A stretch of 64,000 nucleotides of DNA. Origin: an uncultured Clostridia bacterium. GTDB taxonomy: Bacteria > Bacillota > Clostridia > Christensenellales > QALW01. This document shows positions 7,900-16,434 of this stretch, piece after piece (the stretch's first letter is position 1; each line of letters starts with the position of its first letter). The position numbers and the translations under genes are program-made. The DNA lies in contig CAKRZX010000006.1 in assembly GCA_934434555.1 (NCBI GenBank), positions 48,053 through 112,052 on the forward strand, read 5' to 3'. Under the pieces are notes generated by a model. That model had not been told where the DNA came from, ran no database searches, and saw nothing but the letters and a program-made list of their open reading frames with translations.

Positions 7900-10736
7900 T
7901 ACGGCTTGCAATAAAAAAGATACTTCACAATAAATTCCTTATGCTTTCGCTGTTTGCGGGAATTCTTATTGCCGTTGTGATTGCCGCATCTATTCCCGTT
8001 TACGCATCGGGAATTGCTCACAGAATGTTCGTTACCCAACTTGAAAATTTCCAGAACGAAAACGGCTACGGTCCGGGTACGGTAAGTCTTTCATGTTCGC
8101 TTTCCGCCTTTAAGCAAACTGCCGACGAAAGTCAGGAAACGGTTGAAATAACCGACAGCAGTGCAAACGTAAAGAATTTTGATTATTGCAATAATTATCT
8201 TGAAAACGACCTTTACAGGGCACTTAATATGCCCGCAATGGTTAAAAGCGTTACGATGACGTCAATACAGTTGGTATCCGCCGATTCGCGTGACAGACTT
8301 AAAAATGATACCCACAAAATTTTTATCCGCGCGTGCAGCACGTACGAAAATGCGGTTGAATTGCTTGACGGAAGAATGCCCGTATCTTCCCTTGATTCCG
8401 ACGGCTGCATTGAAGTTATAATCAGTCTTGCGGCACAGCGGCAGACCGGCTACACGCTTGGGTCTGAAATTCACGCAGGCAGAGCGGCGGCAGAACTTTT
8501 TGCCGCATACATCGATGACCCGCTGAAACTTAAAATAGTGGGCGTGTTCGATTACATTTCCGACCCGCTTAACCCCTTGGCAGAGACCGATTCGGGGGCG
8601 GAACTCTATGCAGACTATTCTTTGTTCAGGAAAGATATTTTTATTAAAAGAAATTATATTAACAAGGTGAATTGGTACTATGCGGGTGATTATACCGCGT
8701 TTGACCTTACAAAGACCGACAAACTTATTGCGTCCCTTGATAAACTCAACAAGAATCTGATCGCTTGGGGGCTTGACGGAAAATCAAGCGTAATTACTCC
8801 GCCCATTGACGAATTCAGAAAATTCAACAGCAATATTTCATCGGTAAATATTCTGCTGACGCTGTTCTATGCACCGGTGCTTATTCTTGTTGCATTCTTT
8901 ATATTTATGATTTCGGAATTCGTTATTGAAAACGACAAAAACGAAGTTTCAATGCTTACTTCCCGCGGAGCGTCAAGGTGGCAGATTATGCTTTTGTATT
9001 TGTGTCAGGGCGGAATTTTTGCGCTGTTAAGCGTGATTATTGCGCCGCTGATTGCGCCCTTGCTTTGCTCGATTCTCGGTGCAACGTCGGGATTCCTTGA
9101 ATTTTCACAGCGCGCGCCGATGAAAATAAATCTTTCGTTCTCGGCAGTTCTGTTCGGCTTGGCAGCGGGAGCGCTTTCGGTAATAACAATGCTTATTCCC
9201 GTGTATAAGGCATCAAAAGTAGAAATCGTTGTACGCAAGCGCTCAAAACTTTCACTTCCCGTATGGCAGAACATTATCGTTGCCGCATCTGCGGTGCTTA
9301 CGGGGCTTGTTTCGGCATACGCATATTATACGCTTGTGGTGCAGAAAAGCGGTCTGCTTACTCCGTCGGGAAAAATACAGCCGCTTGCGTATTTGCTGCT
9401 TATCTGTTTCTTTGCCTGCGGCGCGCTGATTTTTATTCTTGCGTATCCTTTCGTGCTGCGGCTTATTCTGCGAACGTGCAAAAAGAATTGGAATCCGCAG
9501 AAGTTCGTGGCGTATTCGCGTATTTCCCGTATGGCTTTGCAGGAAAAATTCATTATTGTATTTATCACGCTTACCGTTGCTCTCGGCGCGTTTTCGTCGG
9601 TTTCGGCAAGAACGATGAACTCGAATATGGATAAATCCGCCCGCTATAAATACCCCTGCGATATGATTGTTTCGCTGCGCTTTTCGGCACAGGGAAATCA
9701 GACGCAGATTGAAAGAAAATACTTCTTTGATAAGGCAGAGGACACACAGTCGACACGCGTTGTTATCGGCAATAAACCTACCGTGCGCACGGGTTTCAGA
9801 ACAAATCTTAACGGTAAAAACGTTACGTATATGGGCATTAATCCGAAAGAGTTTTCGGAAATCATCACGTGGGACGATTCAATTCTGCCCAGGAAGATGA
9901 GCGAATATATGAAAATGCTTTCAGATGACCCCAGCGGCTGTATTTTAAGCACAAATGCCGCGAAAGAACTGAACGTAACCGTAGGTTCCACCGTGTTTGT
10001 GGTGCCCGATTCCGATTTAAGAAATAATATGGGCATAAATGCAACGGTACTTGCCGTTGTTGACGCATGGCCTACGTTCTATGCCAATCAGACAAGCCCG
10101 AACGGCGCGAAAATCGAAAATTATCTTGTTGTTGTGAACCGCTCGGCGTCAGATGAAGTATCGTCGAATCTGCCGTATGAGGCCTGGCTCAACACCTCAC
10201 AGAATACAGCGTATTTCAGGCAACTTGCAATAAAGAACGGCGGCAGAATAACAAGCGTTGTAAACGGTGCAAAAGAAATATATATTTCTTCAATAAACGG
10301 CATTCGTCAGGCGATAAACGGCTCGCTTACAATGGGCTTCATATCGGTTATGGTTGTTGCACTTATCGGCTTTACAATCTACTGGATTATTTCAATAAAG
10401 AACCGCACGTTGCAGATAGGCACTATGCGCGCACTCGGTATGTCCTTAACGCAGGTAAACGAAATGATTCTTTCCGAACAGGGGCTTATATGTATTTTGC
10501 CTATTATTCTCGGCGTTGTGTGCGGTCTTGCCGGCGGAATAATGTTCGCGCCGCTTTTGCAGTCGGCGTTTGATACTATCGGCAGTATGCCGCCGTACAC
10601 GGTCGCAATGAACTTGGGGGATATGATTAAACTTGCGGTAATCATAATTGTGCTTGTGGCAATAGGGACGGTTACGGCAATGAGTATGCTTAAAAAGATT
10701 AAAGCGGCCTCGGCAATAAAACTGGGGGAGGAATAA
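7896..10736 (+). CDS. ABC transporter permease, FtsX/MacB type
   Basis: 946 residues with about ten membrane segments: one at residues 15-37, a first FtsX-type group at about 318-440, a middle group (about 460-560) and a final trio near the C terminus (LTMGFISVMVVALIGFTIYW, a glycine-rich segment, and a last helix before the end). Large extracytoplasmic domains lie between segment 1 and the first group (about residues 40-315) and before the final trio. LTSRGASRWQIMLLYLCQG and MRALGMSLTQVNEMILSEQ are the cytoplasmic coupling motifs of FtsX-like permeases. It starts in the ATGA overlap with the adaptor gene and is followed after 3 bases by an ATPase. This two-repeat form probably works as one chain with the downstream ATPases. 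Candidate substrates are peptides, lipids or antibiotics. Confidence 0.85.
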   Translation: MIRLAIKKILHNKFLMLSLFAGILIAVVIAASIPVYASGIAHRMFVTQLENFQNENGYGPGTVSLSCSLSAFKQTADESQETVEITDSSANVKNFDYCNNYLENDLYRALNMPAMVKSVTMTSIQLVSADSRDRLKNDTHKIFIRACSTYENAVELLDGRMPVSSLDSDGCIEVIISLAAQRQTGYTLGSEIHAGRAAAELFAAYIDDPLKLKIVGVFDYISDPLNPLAETDSGAELYADYSLFRKDIFIKRNYINKVNWYYAGDYTAFDLTKTDKLIASLDKLNKNLIAWGLDGKSSVITPPIDEFRKFNSNISSVNILLTLFYAPVLILVAFFIFMISEFVIENDKNEVSMLTSRGASRWQIMLLYLCQGGIFALLSVIIAPLIAPLLCSILGATSGFLEFSQRAPMKINLSFSAVLFGLAAGALSVITMLIPVYKASKVEIVVRKRSKLSLPVWQNIIVAASAVLTGLVSAYAYYTLVVQKSGLLTPSGKIQPLAYLLLICFFACGALIFILAYPFVLRLILRTCKKNWNPQKFVAYSRISRMALQEKFIIVFITLTVALGAFSSVSARTMNSNMDKSARYKYPCDMIVSLRFSAQGNQTQIERKYFFDKAEDTQSTRVVIGNKPTVRTGFRTNLNGKNVTYMGINPKEFSEIITWDDSILPRKMSEYMKMLSDDPSGCILSTNAAKELNVTVGSTVFVVPDSDLRNNMGINATVLAVVDAWPTFYANQTSPNGAKIENYLVVVNRSASDEVSSNLPYEAWLNTSQNTAYFRQLAIKNGGRITSVVNGAKEIYISSINGIRQAINGSLTMGFISVMVVALIGFTIYWIISIKNRTLQIGTMRALGMSLTQVNEMILSEQGLICILPIILGVVCGLAGGIMFAPLLQSAFDTIGSMPPYTVAMNLGDMIKLAVIIIVLVAIGTVTAMSMLKKIKAASAIKLGEE

Positions 10737-10739
10737 CAA

Positions 10740-11432
10740 ATGAGTACACTTATAAGATGTGAGAACATCACCCGTGATTTTCCCCAAGGCAACGGCGTTG
10801 TGCACGTGCTTAAAGGCATAACCGCCGAGTTTGAAAACAAGGCGCTTACCGTGCTAAAAGGGCGTTCGGGTTCGGGCAAAACAACGCTTATGAACATTTT
10901 GGGAACGCTTGATAAGCCTACGGACGGCAGGCTTTTCATAAACGAATATGATATTACCGACATCACAAACGAAAACGGCGATGAGTTAAGGCGGAATTAC
11001 ATATCTTTTGTTTTTCAGTCGGTGGCGCTTATAGGAAGTATGACGGCGTATGAAAATGTGGAACTTATGCTCCGCATTGCGGATTTACCCCTTGAAAGAG
11101 AACGAATACTCTATTGCCTTGACCTTGTGGGGCTTGGAAACAGGGTGAACCACTACCCGTTCCAACTCTCCGGCGGTGAACAGCAAAGGGTGGCAATAGC
11201 GCGTTCAATAGTACATAAGCCGAAAATAATATTTGCCGATGAGCCCACCGCACAGCTTGACAGTGCAACGTCAAAAAATATGATGAATATTTTTCACAGG
11301 ATAATAAACGATGAGGGCGCAACCGTTATTATGACGACTCACGACCAGAATATGATGGAACTTGCCGACAGGGTGTATACTCTTGACGACGGAATGATTT
11401 CCGATATAGCAGTAAAAGCGGAGGAAGCATAA
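10740..11432 (+). CDS. ABC transporter ATP-binding protein (MacB/LolD type)
   Basis: 230 residues with Walker A GRSGSGKTT near residue 42, Q-loop SFVFQSVAL, signature LSGGEQQRVAIARS, Walker B IIFADEPTAQLDS and the H-loop TTHD. It belongs to the LolD/MacB/FtsE-like group that partners with FtsX-type permeases. It lies 3 bases after the permease and shares one base with the next ATPase gene. In the D-loop region 'TAQLDS' replaces the usual 'TGALDS', a small deviation of uncertain meaning. Together with the next gene it would give a heterodimeric nucleotide-binding unit. Confidence 0.9.
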   Translation: MSTLIRCENITRDFPQGNGVVHVLKGITAEFENKALTVLKGRSGSGKTTLMNILGTLDKPTDGRLFINEYDITDITNENGDELRRNYISFVFQSVALIGSMTAYENVELMLRIADLPLERERILYCLDLVGLGNRVNHYPFQLSGGEQQRVAIARSIVHKPKIIFADEPTAQLDSATSKNMMNIFHRIINDEGATVIMTTHDQNMMELADRVYTLDDGMISDIAVKAEEA

Positions 11433-12310
11433 TGCCGATAGTTTTTTGCGAAAATCTTGTTAAGATTTATAAGACCGACGAAACGGAAGTGCTTGCACTG
11501 CAAGGGCTTGACCTTGCAATAGAAAAAGGCGAACTTGTTGCCGTGATAGGCGCGAGCGGAAGCGGGAAAAGCACTTTTCTTAATATCCTGGGCGGGCTTG
11601 ATAAGCCAAGCGCGGGAAAAATCGAGGTTGACGGCTGCGATTTGGCAAAACTTTCTGCCAAGGACCTTTTGCTTTATAAGCGGAACACCGTTTCGTTTAT
11701 CTGGCAGAACAGCGCAAGGAATCTTCTGCCGTACCTTACCGCCCTTGAAAATATCGTTCTGCCTATGGAGATTGTGGGCAAAAAGCCCGATTACGACAAG
11801 GCGAGAAAACTGCTTGAACTTGTGGGCATAGGAGATAAGGCAGATTCGCTTCTCTTTACGCTTTCGGGCGGCGAACAGCAGCGAGCGGCAATAGCCCTTG
11901 CCCTTGCAAACGAGCCTAAACTTCTGCTTGCCGATGAACCTACCGGTGCGGTGGATAACGCAACCGCGAATCTTATTCTTGACCTTTTCAGAAAAATAAA
12001 TAAGGAACTCGGGCTGACGATTATTATCGTTACCCACGACCTTAAACTTTCGGCAAAGGTGGACAGGGTAATAAAAATCCGCGACGGCAGAACAAGTACG
12101 GAGTATCTGAGAATTGACAAAACCGACAGGGATACAAATTTCGATTCCGACGGAGATAATGCCACACACCTTGAATACGTTGTTGTTGACCGGGTGGGCA
12201 GACTTCAACTTCCCGCCGAGGTTATAGAGCGCGCGGGCATAGAGTATATGAGCCGCGTAAAGATAGAATTCGACGAACAGAATCGGATTGTACTTATTCC
12301 CGAGAAGTAG
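11432..12310 (+). CDS. ABC transporter ATP-binding protein with C-terminal AbrB/SpoVT-like domain
   Basis: 292 residues. Residues 1-225 are a MacB/LolD-type ATPase: Walker A GASGSGKST, signature LSGGEQQRAAIALA, Walker B LLLADEPTGAVDN and switch VTHD. A linker rich in Asp (about 228-246) leads to a 45-residue tail, VVVDRVGRLQLPAEVIERAG and then VKIEFDEQNRIVLIPEK. The tail has the VDxxGRxxLPxE pattern of AbrB-type swapped-hairpin domains. In AbrB proteins this fold dimerises and often binds DNA; here it may only dimerise the ATPase. Similar ABC-AbrB fusions occur in other Firmicutes and Actinobacteria, as far as I recall. The gene shares one base with the preceding ATPase gene. Its last 17 bases overlap the end of the convergent AraC gene. 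Confidence 0.85.
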   Translation: MPIVFCENLVKIYKTDETEVLALQGLDLAIEKGELVAVIGASGSGKSTFLNILGGLDKPSAGKIEVDGCDLAKLSAKDLLLYKRNTVSFIWQNSARNLLPYLTALENIVLPMEIVGKKPDYDKARKLLELVGIGDKADSLLFTLSGGEQQRAAIALALANEPKLLLADEPTGAVDNATANLILDLFRKINKELGLTIIIVTHDLKLSAKVDRVIKIRDGRTSTEYLRIDKTDRDTNFDSDGDNATHLEYVVVDRVGRLQLPAEVIERAGIEYMSRVKIEFDEQNRIVLIPEK

Positions 12311-13127
12311 ATTTCCTGTATTCGGTGGGGGACATTCCGATTTCACGCCTGAAAACCCGCGAAAAATAGTTATAGTCGTGCATTCCAACGGCGTCGGCTA
12401 TTTCGGTAACGGTTTTATTTGTGGAGGAAAGTAATTGCTTTGCCTTTTCAACACGGGTTGCGGCAATGATTTTTGACGGCGTAACACCCGTTTGTTTCTT
12501 TACCGCTTTGAAAATTGCAGACGTGCTTACGTTAAGTTCACGGGCAACGGTATCCACTGAGATATCCTGCCCGTAATTTCTTTCCGCAAAGTATATAAAC
12601 CTTTCGGCAAGCCCGCTTTGAGCGGCATTTAACATCTTTTCAAGATAGATATACCCGACACAGGCGCGCATAATGCTTTCAACCGAATCAAGATAATCAT
12701 CACTAATCACTTTCAGGGTGGAATAGTATTTGTCAAATTCGTTTCCGAAATATTTTTTTGAAAGTTCCCGGCATTTTTTGTACTGCAACTCGCCGCCGTT
12801 CTCGCTTAAAACCTGTCCGAACATAAAATATCCCGCTGTGCCGAAACCATCGCTTATGGGAGCGCAGACCTCAATTAAACCTGCGTGGCAGCGGTATTTT
12901 ACCGTTTTCCCGCTTTGGGCAAGCCGCATACCCTCGCGGTCGCATTTTCTGCAAGCCTCACTGCCGGCTTTGCTTTTGCGTATCGTACTGCAAAATTCAC
13001 AGCAAGGCTTCGGGTATTCGCACAGGCAGTTAAAATCGCTGTCAAACACGCCTACCCGCTGCTTTGTCACCGAATAAAAGTCTTTAAGCAATTTTTTTAT
13101 CTTTTCATTTTCGTATGCCTGTTTCAT
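12294..13127 (-). CDS. PocR-domain AraC-family transcriptional regulator
   Basis: 277 residues. The N-terminal part (about 1-170) is a PocR sensory domain, shown by the Cys-rich stretch around CCEFCSTIRKSKAGSEACRK, then CHAGLIEVCAPI and GYFMFGQVLSENG. The C-terminal 100 residues are a double helix-turn-helix of the AraC type (VARELNVSTSAIFKAVKKQT, then ADAVGMHDYNYFSRVFRREI). PocR-like domains bind small hydroxylated compounds. The gene is divergent from the L-fucose isomerase gene with 158 bases between the two start codons. Control of that gene by fucose or a related sugar is the simplest reading, but no binding site has been demonstrated. Confidence 0.85.
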   Translation of the reverse strand: MKQAYENEKIKKLLKDFYSVTKQRVGVFDSDFNCLCEYPKPCCEFCSTIRKSKAGSEACRKCDREGMRLAQSGKTVKYRCHAGLIEVCAPISDGFGTAGYFMFGQVLSENGGELQYKKCRELSKKYFGNEFDKYYSTLKVISDDYLDSVESIMRACVGYIYLEKMLNAAQSGLAERFIYFAERNYGQDISVDTVARELNVSTSAIFKAVKKQTGVTPSKIIAATRVEKAKQLLSSTNKTVTEIADAVGMHDYNYFSRVFRREIGMSPTEYRKSTSRE

Positions 13128-13144
13128 AACTTCACCTCACCGAT

Positions 13145-13173
13145 ATTATAACCTATGCAATAGTATAAATCAA
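13145..13173 (-). promoter_or_regulatory. Promoter of the PocR-AraC regulator
   Basis: On the minus strand TTGATT (13168-13173) and TATAAT (13145-13150) are separated by 17 bases; the start codon is 17 bases downstream of the -10 element. On the plus strand the fucI gene has only a -10-like TACAAT (13239-13244) without a good -35, which would fit activator-dependent transcription. Confidence 0.65.
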
Positions 13174-13285
13174 GTTATTTTCCTGTATAGTGCTAAAAAT
13201 ATATAGATTTTTTACTATAAATCGGCACACCGATGTTGTACAATACAGTTACCGAAATAAAAATATATGAAAGGGCGTGCATTTT

Positions 13286-15067
13286 ATGAACGTTAAAATC
13301 GGAATAAGACCCGTTATTGACGGGCGCTGGGGCGGCGTAAGGGAGAGCCTTGAACAACAGACAATGAATATGGCGCTTTCTGCCAAGAAACTTATTGAGG
13401 AAAACCTCTGTTATGCAGACGGTACTCCGGCAGAATGTGTTATCGGCTGTACCACAATCGGCGGCGGTGCCGAAGCGGCACGTGTTGCGGAGCAGTTTTC
13501 AAAGGAAAACGTATGCGCAACGCTTTCGGTAACTCCCTGCTGGTGCTACGGAAGCGAAACAATGGATTTGGACCCCAAGACCATAAAGGCGGTATGGGGC
13601 TTTAACGGAACGGAACGTCCCGGTGCGGTATATCTTGCGGCGGCAATGGCGGCGCACGCACAGCGCGGGCTTCCCGCTTTTGCAATTTACGGTCACGACG
13701 TAAAGGATAAGGACGACACCGAAATTCCCGAGGATGTAAAGGAAAAGATTCTGCTTTTTGCCCGCGGCGCAATTGCGGCAGGGCAGATGAAAGGCAGAGC
13801 ATACGTTAACTTCGGTTCAATCGCCATGGGAATCGCAGGTTCGTTCTGCGACGCAGATTTCTTCCAGAAATATTTGGGAATCCGTGCCGAATGGGTTGAC
13901 GAAACCGAAATTCTGCGCAGAATGACGCTTCATATTTATGATGAAGAGGAATATCAGGCAGCGCTTAAATGGGTTAAAGCAAACTGCAAAGAGGGCTTTG
14001 ACAAGAACGCGGGCAAGAATTTCCCCGAGATTATTAAAAAGAGCAAGGTAGTTGACCCCGATAAGGATTGGGAGTTCGTTACCAAAATGGCGATAATAAT
14101 CAAGGATATTATGCACGGCAATAAGAAACTTGATGAAATGGGCTGGCACGAAGAAGCGCTTGGCAGAAACGGCATTGCCGGCGGATTCCAGGGTCAGCGT
14201 ATGTGGACGGATTGGCTTCCGAACGGCGATTTTGCCGAATCCATACTCAATACGTCCTTTGACTGGAACGGAAAGGGTGCACCCACCGTGCTTGCCACCG
14301 AAAACGACACTCTTAACGGCGCAACAATGCTTTTGCTTAACCTGCTTACCGGTAAGGCACCGCTGTTCTCCGATGTAAGAACATACTGGTCGCCCGAGGC
14401 TGTTGAACGCGTAACCGGTACAAAACTTACCGGCAAAGCGGCAAACGGATTTATGCATCTTATAAATTCCGGTGCAACTGCGCTTGATGCAACAGGCGCC
14501 TCAAAGGACAGCGACGGCAACGGCACAATGAAAGAATGGTGGAATATGACCGACGGTGATATTAAGGCTTGCCTTGATAACAGCGATTGGTGCAGAGCCG
14601 ACTACGAATACTTCCGCGGCGGTGGTTTTTCAAGCCATTTCAAGACACTTGCGGAAATGCCCGTTACAATGGCGCGTCTGTGCCTTGTTGACGGCGTAGG
14701 ACCCGTTATGCAGATTGCAGAGGGATATACCTGCGTGCTTGATGAAAAGACACACGAGCTTATCGACAAGCGTACCGACCCCACATGGCCCACTACCTGG
14801 TTTGCACCTATCCTTACCGGTAAGGGCGCATTTACGGACGTTTACTCCGTAATGGCAAACTGGGGCGCCAACCACGGCGCGTGGATTCACGGCCACGTAG
14901 GCGCAGAACTGATTACGCTCTGCTCGATGCTCCGTATTCCCGTAAGTATGCACAACGTTAGCGACGAAAAGGTTTTCCGTCCGCAATCGTGGGGACTTAT
15001 GGGAACCGACAGTAAGGAAAGCGCGGACTTCAAAGCCTGTGAAACTTACGGTCCCCTGTATAAGTAA
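13286..15067 (+). CDS. fucI: L-fucose isomerase
   Basis: 593 residues, matching the usual 590. It interconverts L-fucose and L-fuculose in the cytoplasm and often also acts on D-arabinose. IGIRPVIDGRWGGVRESLEQ opens the protein as in known FucI. GGFQGQRMWTDWLPNGDF and GHVGAELITLCSMLRIPVSM carry the conserved active-site neighbourhoods. The ATG at 13286 is preferred to the in-frame GTG at 13277 because GAAAGGG (13269-13275) is ten bases from the ATG but touches the GTG. No fuculokinase or aldolase gene is nearby, so the rest of the pathway must lie elsewhere. A divergent PocR-AraC gene probably controls it. The gene is monocistronic, with a terminator 13 bases after the stop. Confidence 0.93.
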   Translation: MNVKIGIRPVIDGRWGGVRESLEQQTMNMALSAKKLIEENLCYADGTPAECVIGCTTIGGGAEAARVAEQFSKENVCATLSVTPCWCYGSETMDLDPKTIKAVWGFNGTERPGAVYLAAAMAAHAQRGLPAFAIYGHDVKDKDDTEIPEDVKEKILLFARGAIAAGQMKGRAYVNFGSIAMGIAGSFCDADFFQKYLGIRAEWVDETEILRRMTLHIYDEEEYQAALKWVKANCKEGFDKNAGKNFPEIIKKSKVVDPDKDWEFVTKMAIIIKDIMHGNKKLDEMGWHEEALGRNGIAGGFQGQRMWTDWLPNGDFAESILNTSFDWNGKGAPTVLATENDTLNGATMLLLNLLTGKAPLFSDVRTYWSPEAVERVTGTKLTGKAANGFMHLINSGATALDATGASKDSDGNGTMKEWWNMTDGDIKACLDNSDWCRADYEYFRGGGFSSHFKTLAEMPVTMARLCLVDGVGPVMQIAEGYTCVLDEKTHELIDKRTDPTWPTTWFAPILTGKGAFTDVYSVMANWGANHGAWIHGHVGAELITLCSMLRIPVSMHNVSDEKVFRPQSWGLMGTDSKESADFKACETYGPLYK

Positions 15068-15079
15068 ACAAAATTACGA

Positions 15080-15109
15080 ATCGGGCAGATTTTCTGCCCC
15101 GATTTTTTT
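15080..15109 (+). terminator. Rho-independent terminator after fucI
   Basis: ATCGGGCAGA pairs with TCTGCCCCGAT (one bulged C), followed by seven T at 15103-15109. Confidence 0.85.
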
Positions 15110-15121
15110 ATAAATCAGGTG

Positions 15122-15150
15122 TTGAAATCTGTATTCAGAAATGTTATAAT
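15122..15150 (+). promoter_or_regulatory. Sigma-A-type promoter of the GH99-like gene
   Basis: TTGAAA (15122-15127), 17-base spacer, TATAAT (15145-15150), start codon at 15177. The gene therefore has its own promoter, separate from fucI. Confidence 0.82.
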
Positions 15151-15176
15151 GTAAAAAAAGTTTAGGAGATTAAAAA

Positions 15177-16259
15177 ATGAAACCTACTGTTGCTTGCTAT
15201 CATTGGTCAAACTGGCATCCTACTGAAAATAATGATATTGAACGGGGTAAAGGCTGGACGGAGTGGGAATATCTTAAACGTGCCGTGCCGCGCTTTGCGG
15301 GGCATAAACAGCCCAAAGTGCCGATGTGGGGTTATCTTGACGATTCAAAGCCCGAAAATGTTGAACGTCAGATAAATACTGCCGCCGATTACGGAATTGA
15401 CGCTTTTATTTTTGACTGGGGAAGCCGCAGCGGCAACAATAATGTTATTGAGCAGTTTGTAAAATCAGATAACAAACGGCTTAAATTCTCGCTTATGTGT
15501 TGCGGCGGTGCCCGTGATGAAGAAGATTTTTACCTTGATATGGCATATGTTTTCGATAATTATTTTGTTCAGCCCAATTACTGGAAGGTAAACGGCGGAT
15601 ACTATCTTTCGTTTTATGAAATAGGCAGATATATCAATTATTGGGGCGGACTTGATAAAACAAAGGCCATATTTGATAATATGCATAAAATGGCAGCAGA
15701 AAGAAATATGAAAATTCACCTTGTTGCGGTTGAATGGGGGTTGCAGGAATACTGGTGCAAAGATATTGACCCCCGTGTAATTGTTAAAGAACTCGGTTTT
15801 GATGCAATTACAAGTTATGTTTGGGCGCACAATACCGTTCCTGCATGGCCTTGCGGAGATTATTCCGATTGGGCTGAATCGGCATACGAAAAAATGCGTG
15901 AAATTGAACAAAAATATCCCGTGCCGTATTATACGCACGTTTCAATGGGGTGGGACCCGTCGCCGAGATGTCCGGAAGATATGTATTATGAAGAGGGCGG
16001 ACCCTTGATGTATCATACACTTTCCGGCAAGTATCAGATCCTGCACAAGCCGTATTTTTCGGCAATTGTAAAAAACAATACGCCTGAGGAATTCAGGCGT
16101 GCGCTGCTTGCGGCAAAAAGGCATCTTCAAGATACGAATCCGGAAAATCCGATAGTTACACTGTATGCGTGGAACGAATGGACAGAGGGCGGATATCTTG
16201 AACCGGACAGCGAATACGGCTACGGGTATTTGGAAGCAATAAAAAGTGTATTTAAGTAA
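15177..16259 (+). CDS. GH99-like (WbsX-type) domain protein
   Basis: 360 residues with no signal peptide. VACYHWSNWHP at the N terminus, the DAFIFDWGSRSG strand, and above all the C-terminal LYAWNEWTEGGYLEPD are typical of the glycoside hydrolase 99-like / WbsX family. True GH99 enzymes are endo-alpha-mannanases or endomannosidases, while WbsX members sit in polysaccharide loci with unproven activity. The protein is a single TIM-barrel-sized domain. The start has AGGAG ten bases upstream and its own consensus promoter. Being next to fucI but separately transcribed, it may process a fucose- or mannose-containing glycan inside the cell; this is a guess. Confidence 0.75.
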   Translation: MKPTVACYHWSNWHPTENNDIERGKGWTEWEYLKRAVPRFAGHKQPKVPMWGYLDDSKPENVERQINTAADYGIDAFIFDWGSRSGNNNVIEQFVKSDNKRLKFSLMCCGGARDEEDFYLDMAYVFDNYFVQPNYWKVNGGYYLSFYEIGRYINYWGGLDKTKAIFDNMHKMAAERNMKIHLVAVEWGLQEYWCKDIDPRVIVKELGFDAITSYVWAHNTVPAWPCGDYSDWAESAYEKMREIEQKYPVPYYTHVSMGWDPSPRCPEDMYYEEGGPLMYHTLSGKYQILHKPYFSAIVKNNTPEEFRRALLAAKRHLQDTNPENPIVTLYAWNEWTEGGYLEPDSEYGYGYLEAIKSVFK

Positions 16260-16290
16260 AAAACACGGCGCGGATAACCCGCGCCGTGTT
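16258..16290 (-). terminator. Terminator (minus strand, possibly bidirectional) between TetR locus and GH99-like gene
   Basis: AACACGGCGCGG (16262-16273) pairs perfectly with CCGCGCCGTGTT (16279-16290), a 12-bp GC-rich stem. The plus-strand A-run at 16258-16263 becomes a T-run on the minus strand, so it best ends minus-strand transcription. It probably also blocks the plus-strand gene ending at 16259. Confidence 0.8.
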
Positions 16291-16434
16291 AATATTTATG
16301 AATGTAAATGCGGGAATCACGTTTTTCGCCGTCACATCTAACGCTGCTGTAAAATTCCCAGCCGTATCTTTCTTCTCGGAGAACCGCTTTGCGGCACGGG
16401 TTTTAAGTTCGGGAAAATCAGCAATGCTTTTCAT
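16289..16434 (-). pseudogene. Decayed GNAT acetyltransferase remnant
   Basis: Read on the minus strand from 16434, the first frame gives MKSIADFPELKTRAAKRF, which resembles the N terminus of a clostridial GNAT family acetyltransferase. The neighbouring frame just downstream gives EERYGWEFYSSVRCDGEKR and then DSRIYIHKY before a TAA at 16289-16291, which resembles the C-terminal strand and tail of the same family ('...YERYGW.F...V..DGE...RIYIH'). The roughly 100 residues that should lie between, including the acetyl-CoA loop, are missing, and the two ends are out of frame. This is an internally deleted, frameshifted gene. It overlaps the TetR stop, so the two were once an operon. The similarity is from memory of the family. 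Confidence 0.6.

Noticed and set aside
13277..13285. GTG start of fucI
   Set aside because: The ribosome site is adjacent to the GTG, leaving no spacing; the ATG at 13286 has proper spacing and matches the family N terminus.
16252..16434. 60-residue minus-strand frame read as an intact small gene
   Set aside because: Its last third is the terminator hairpin read as protein, and its two parts resemble opposite ends of a GNAT enzyme in different frames, so it is a remnant.
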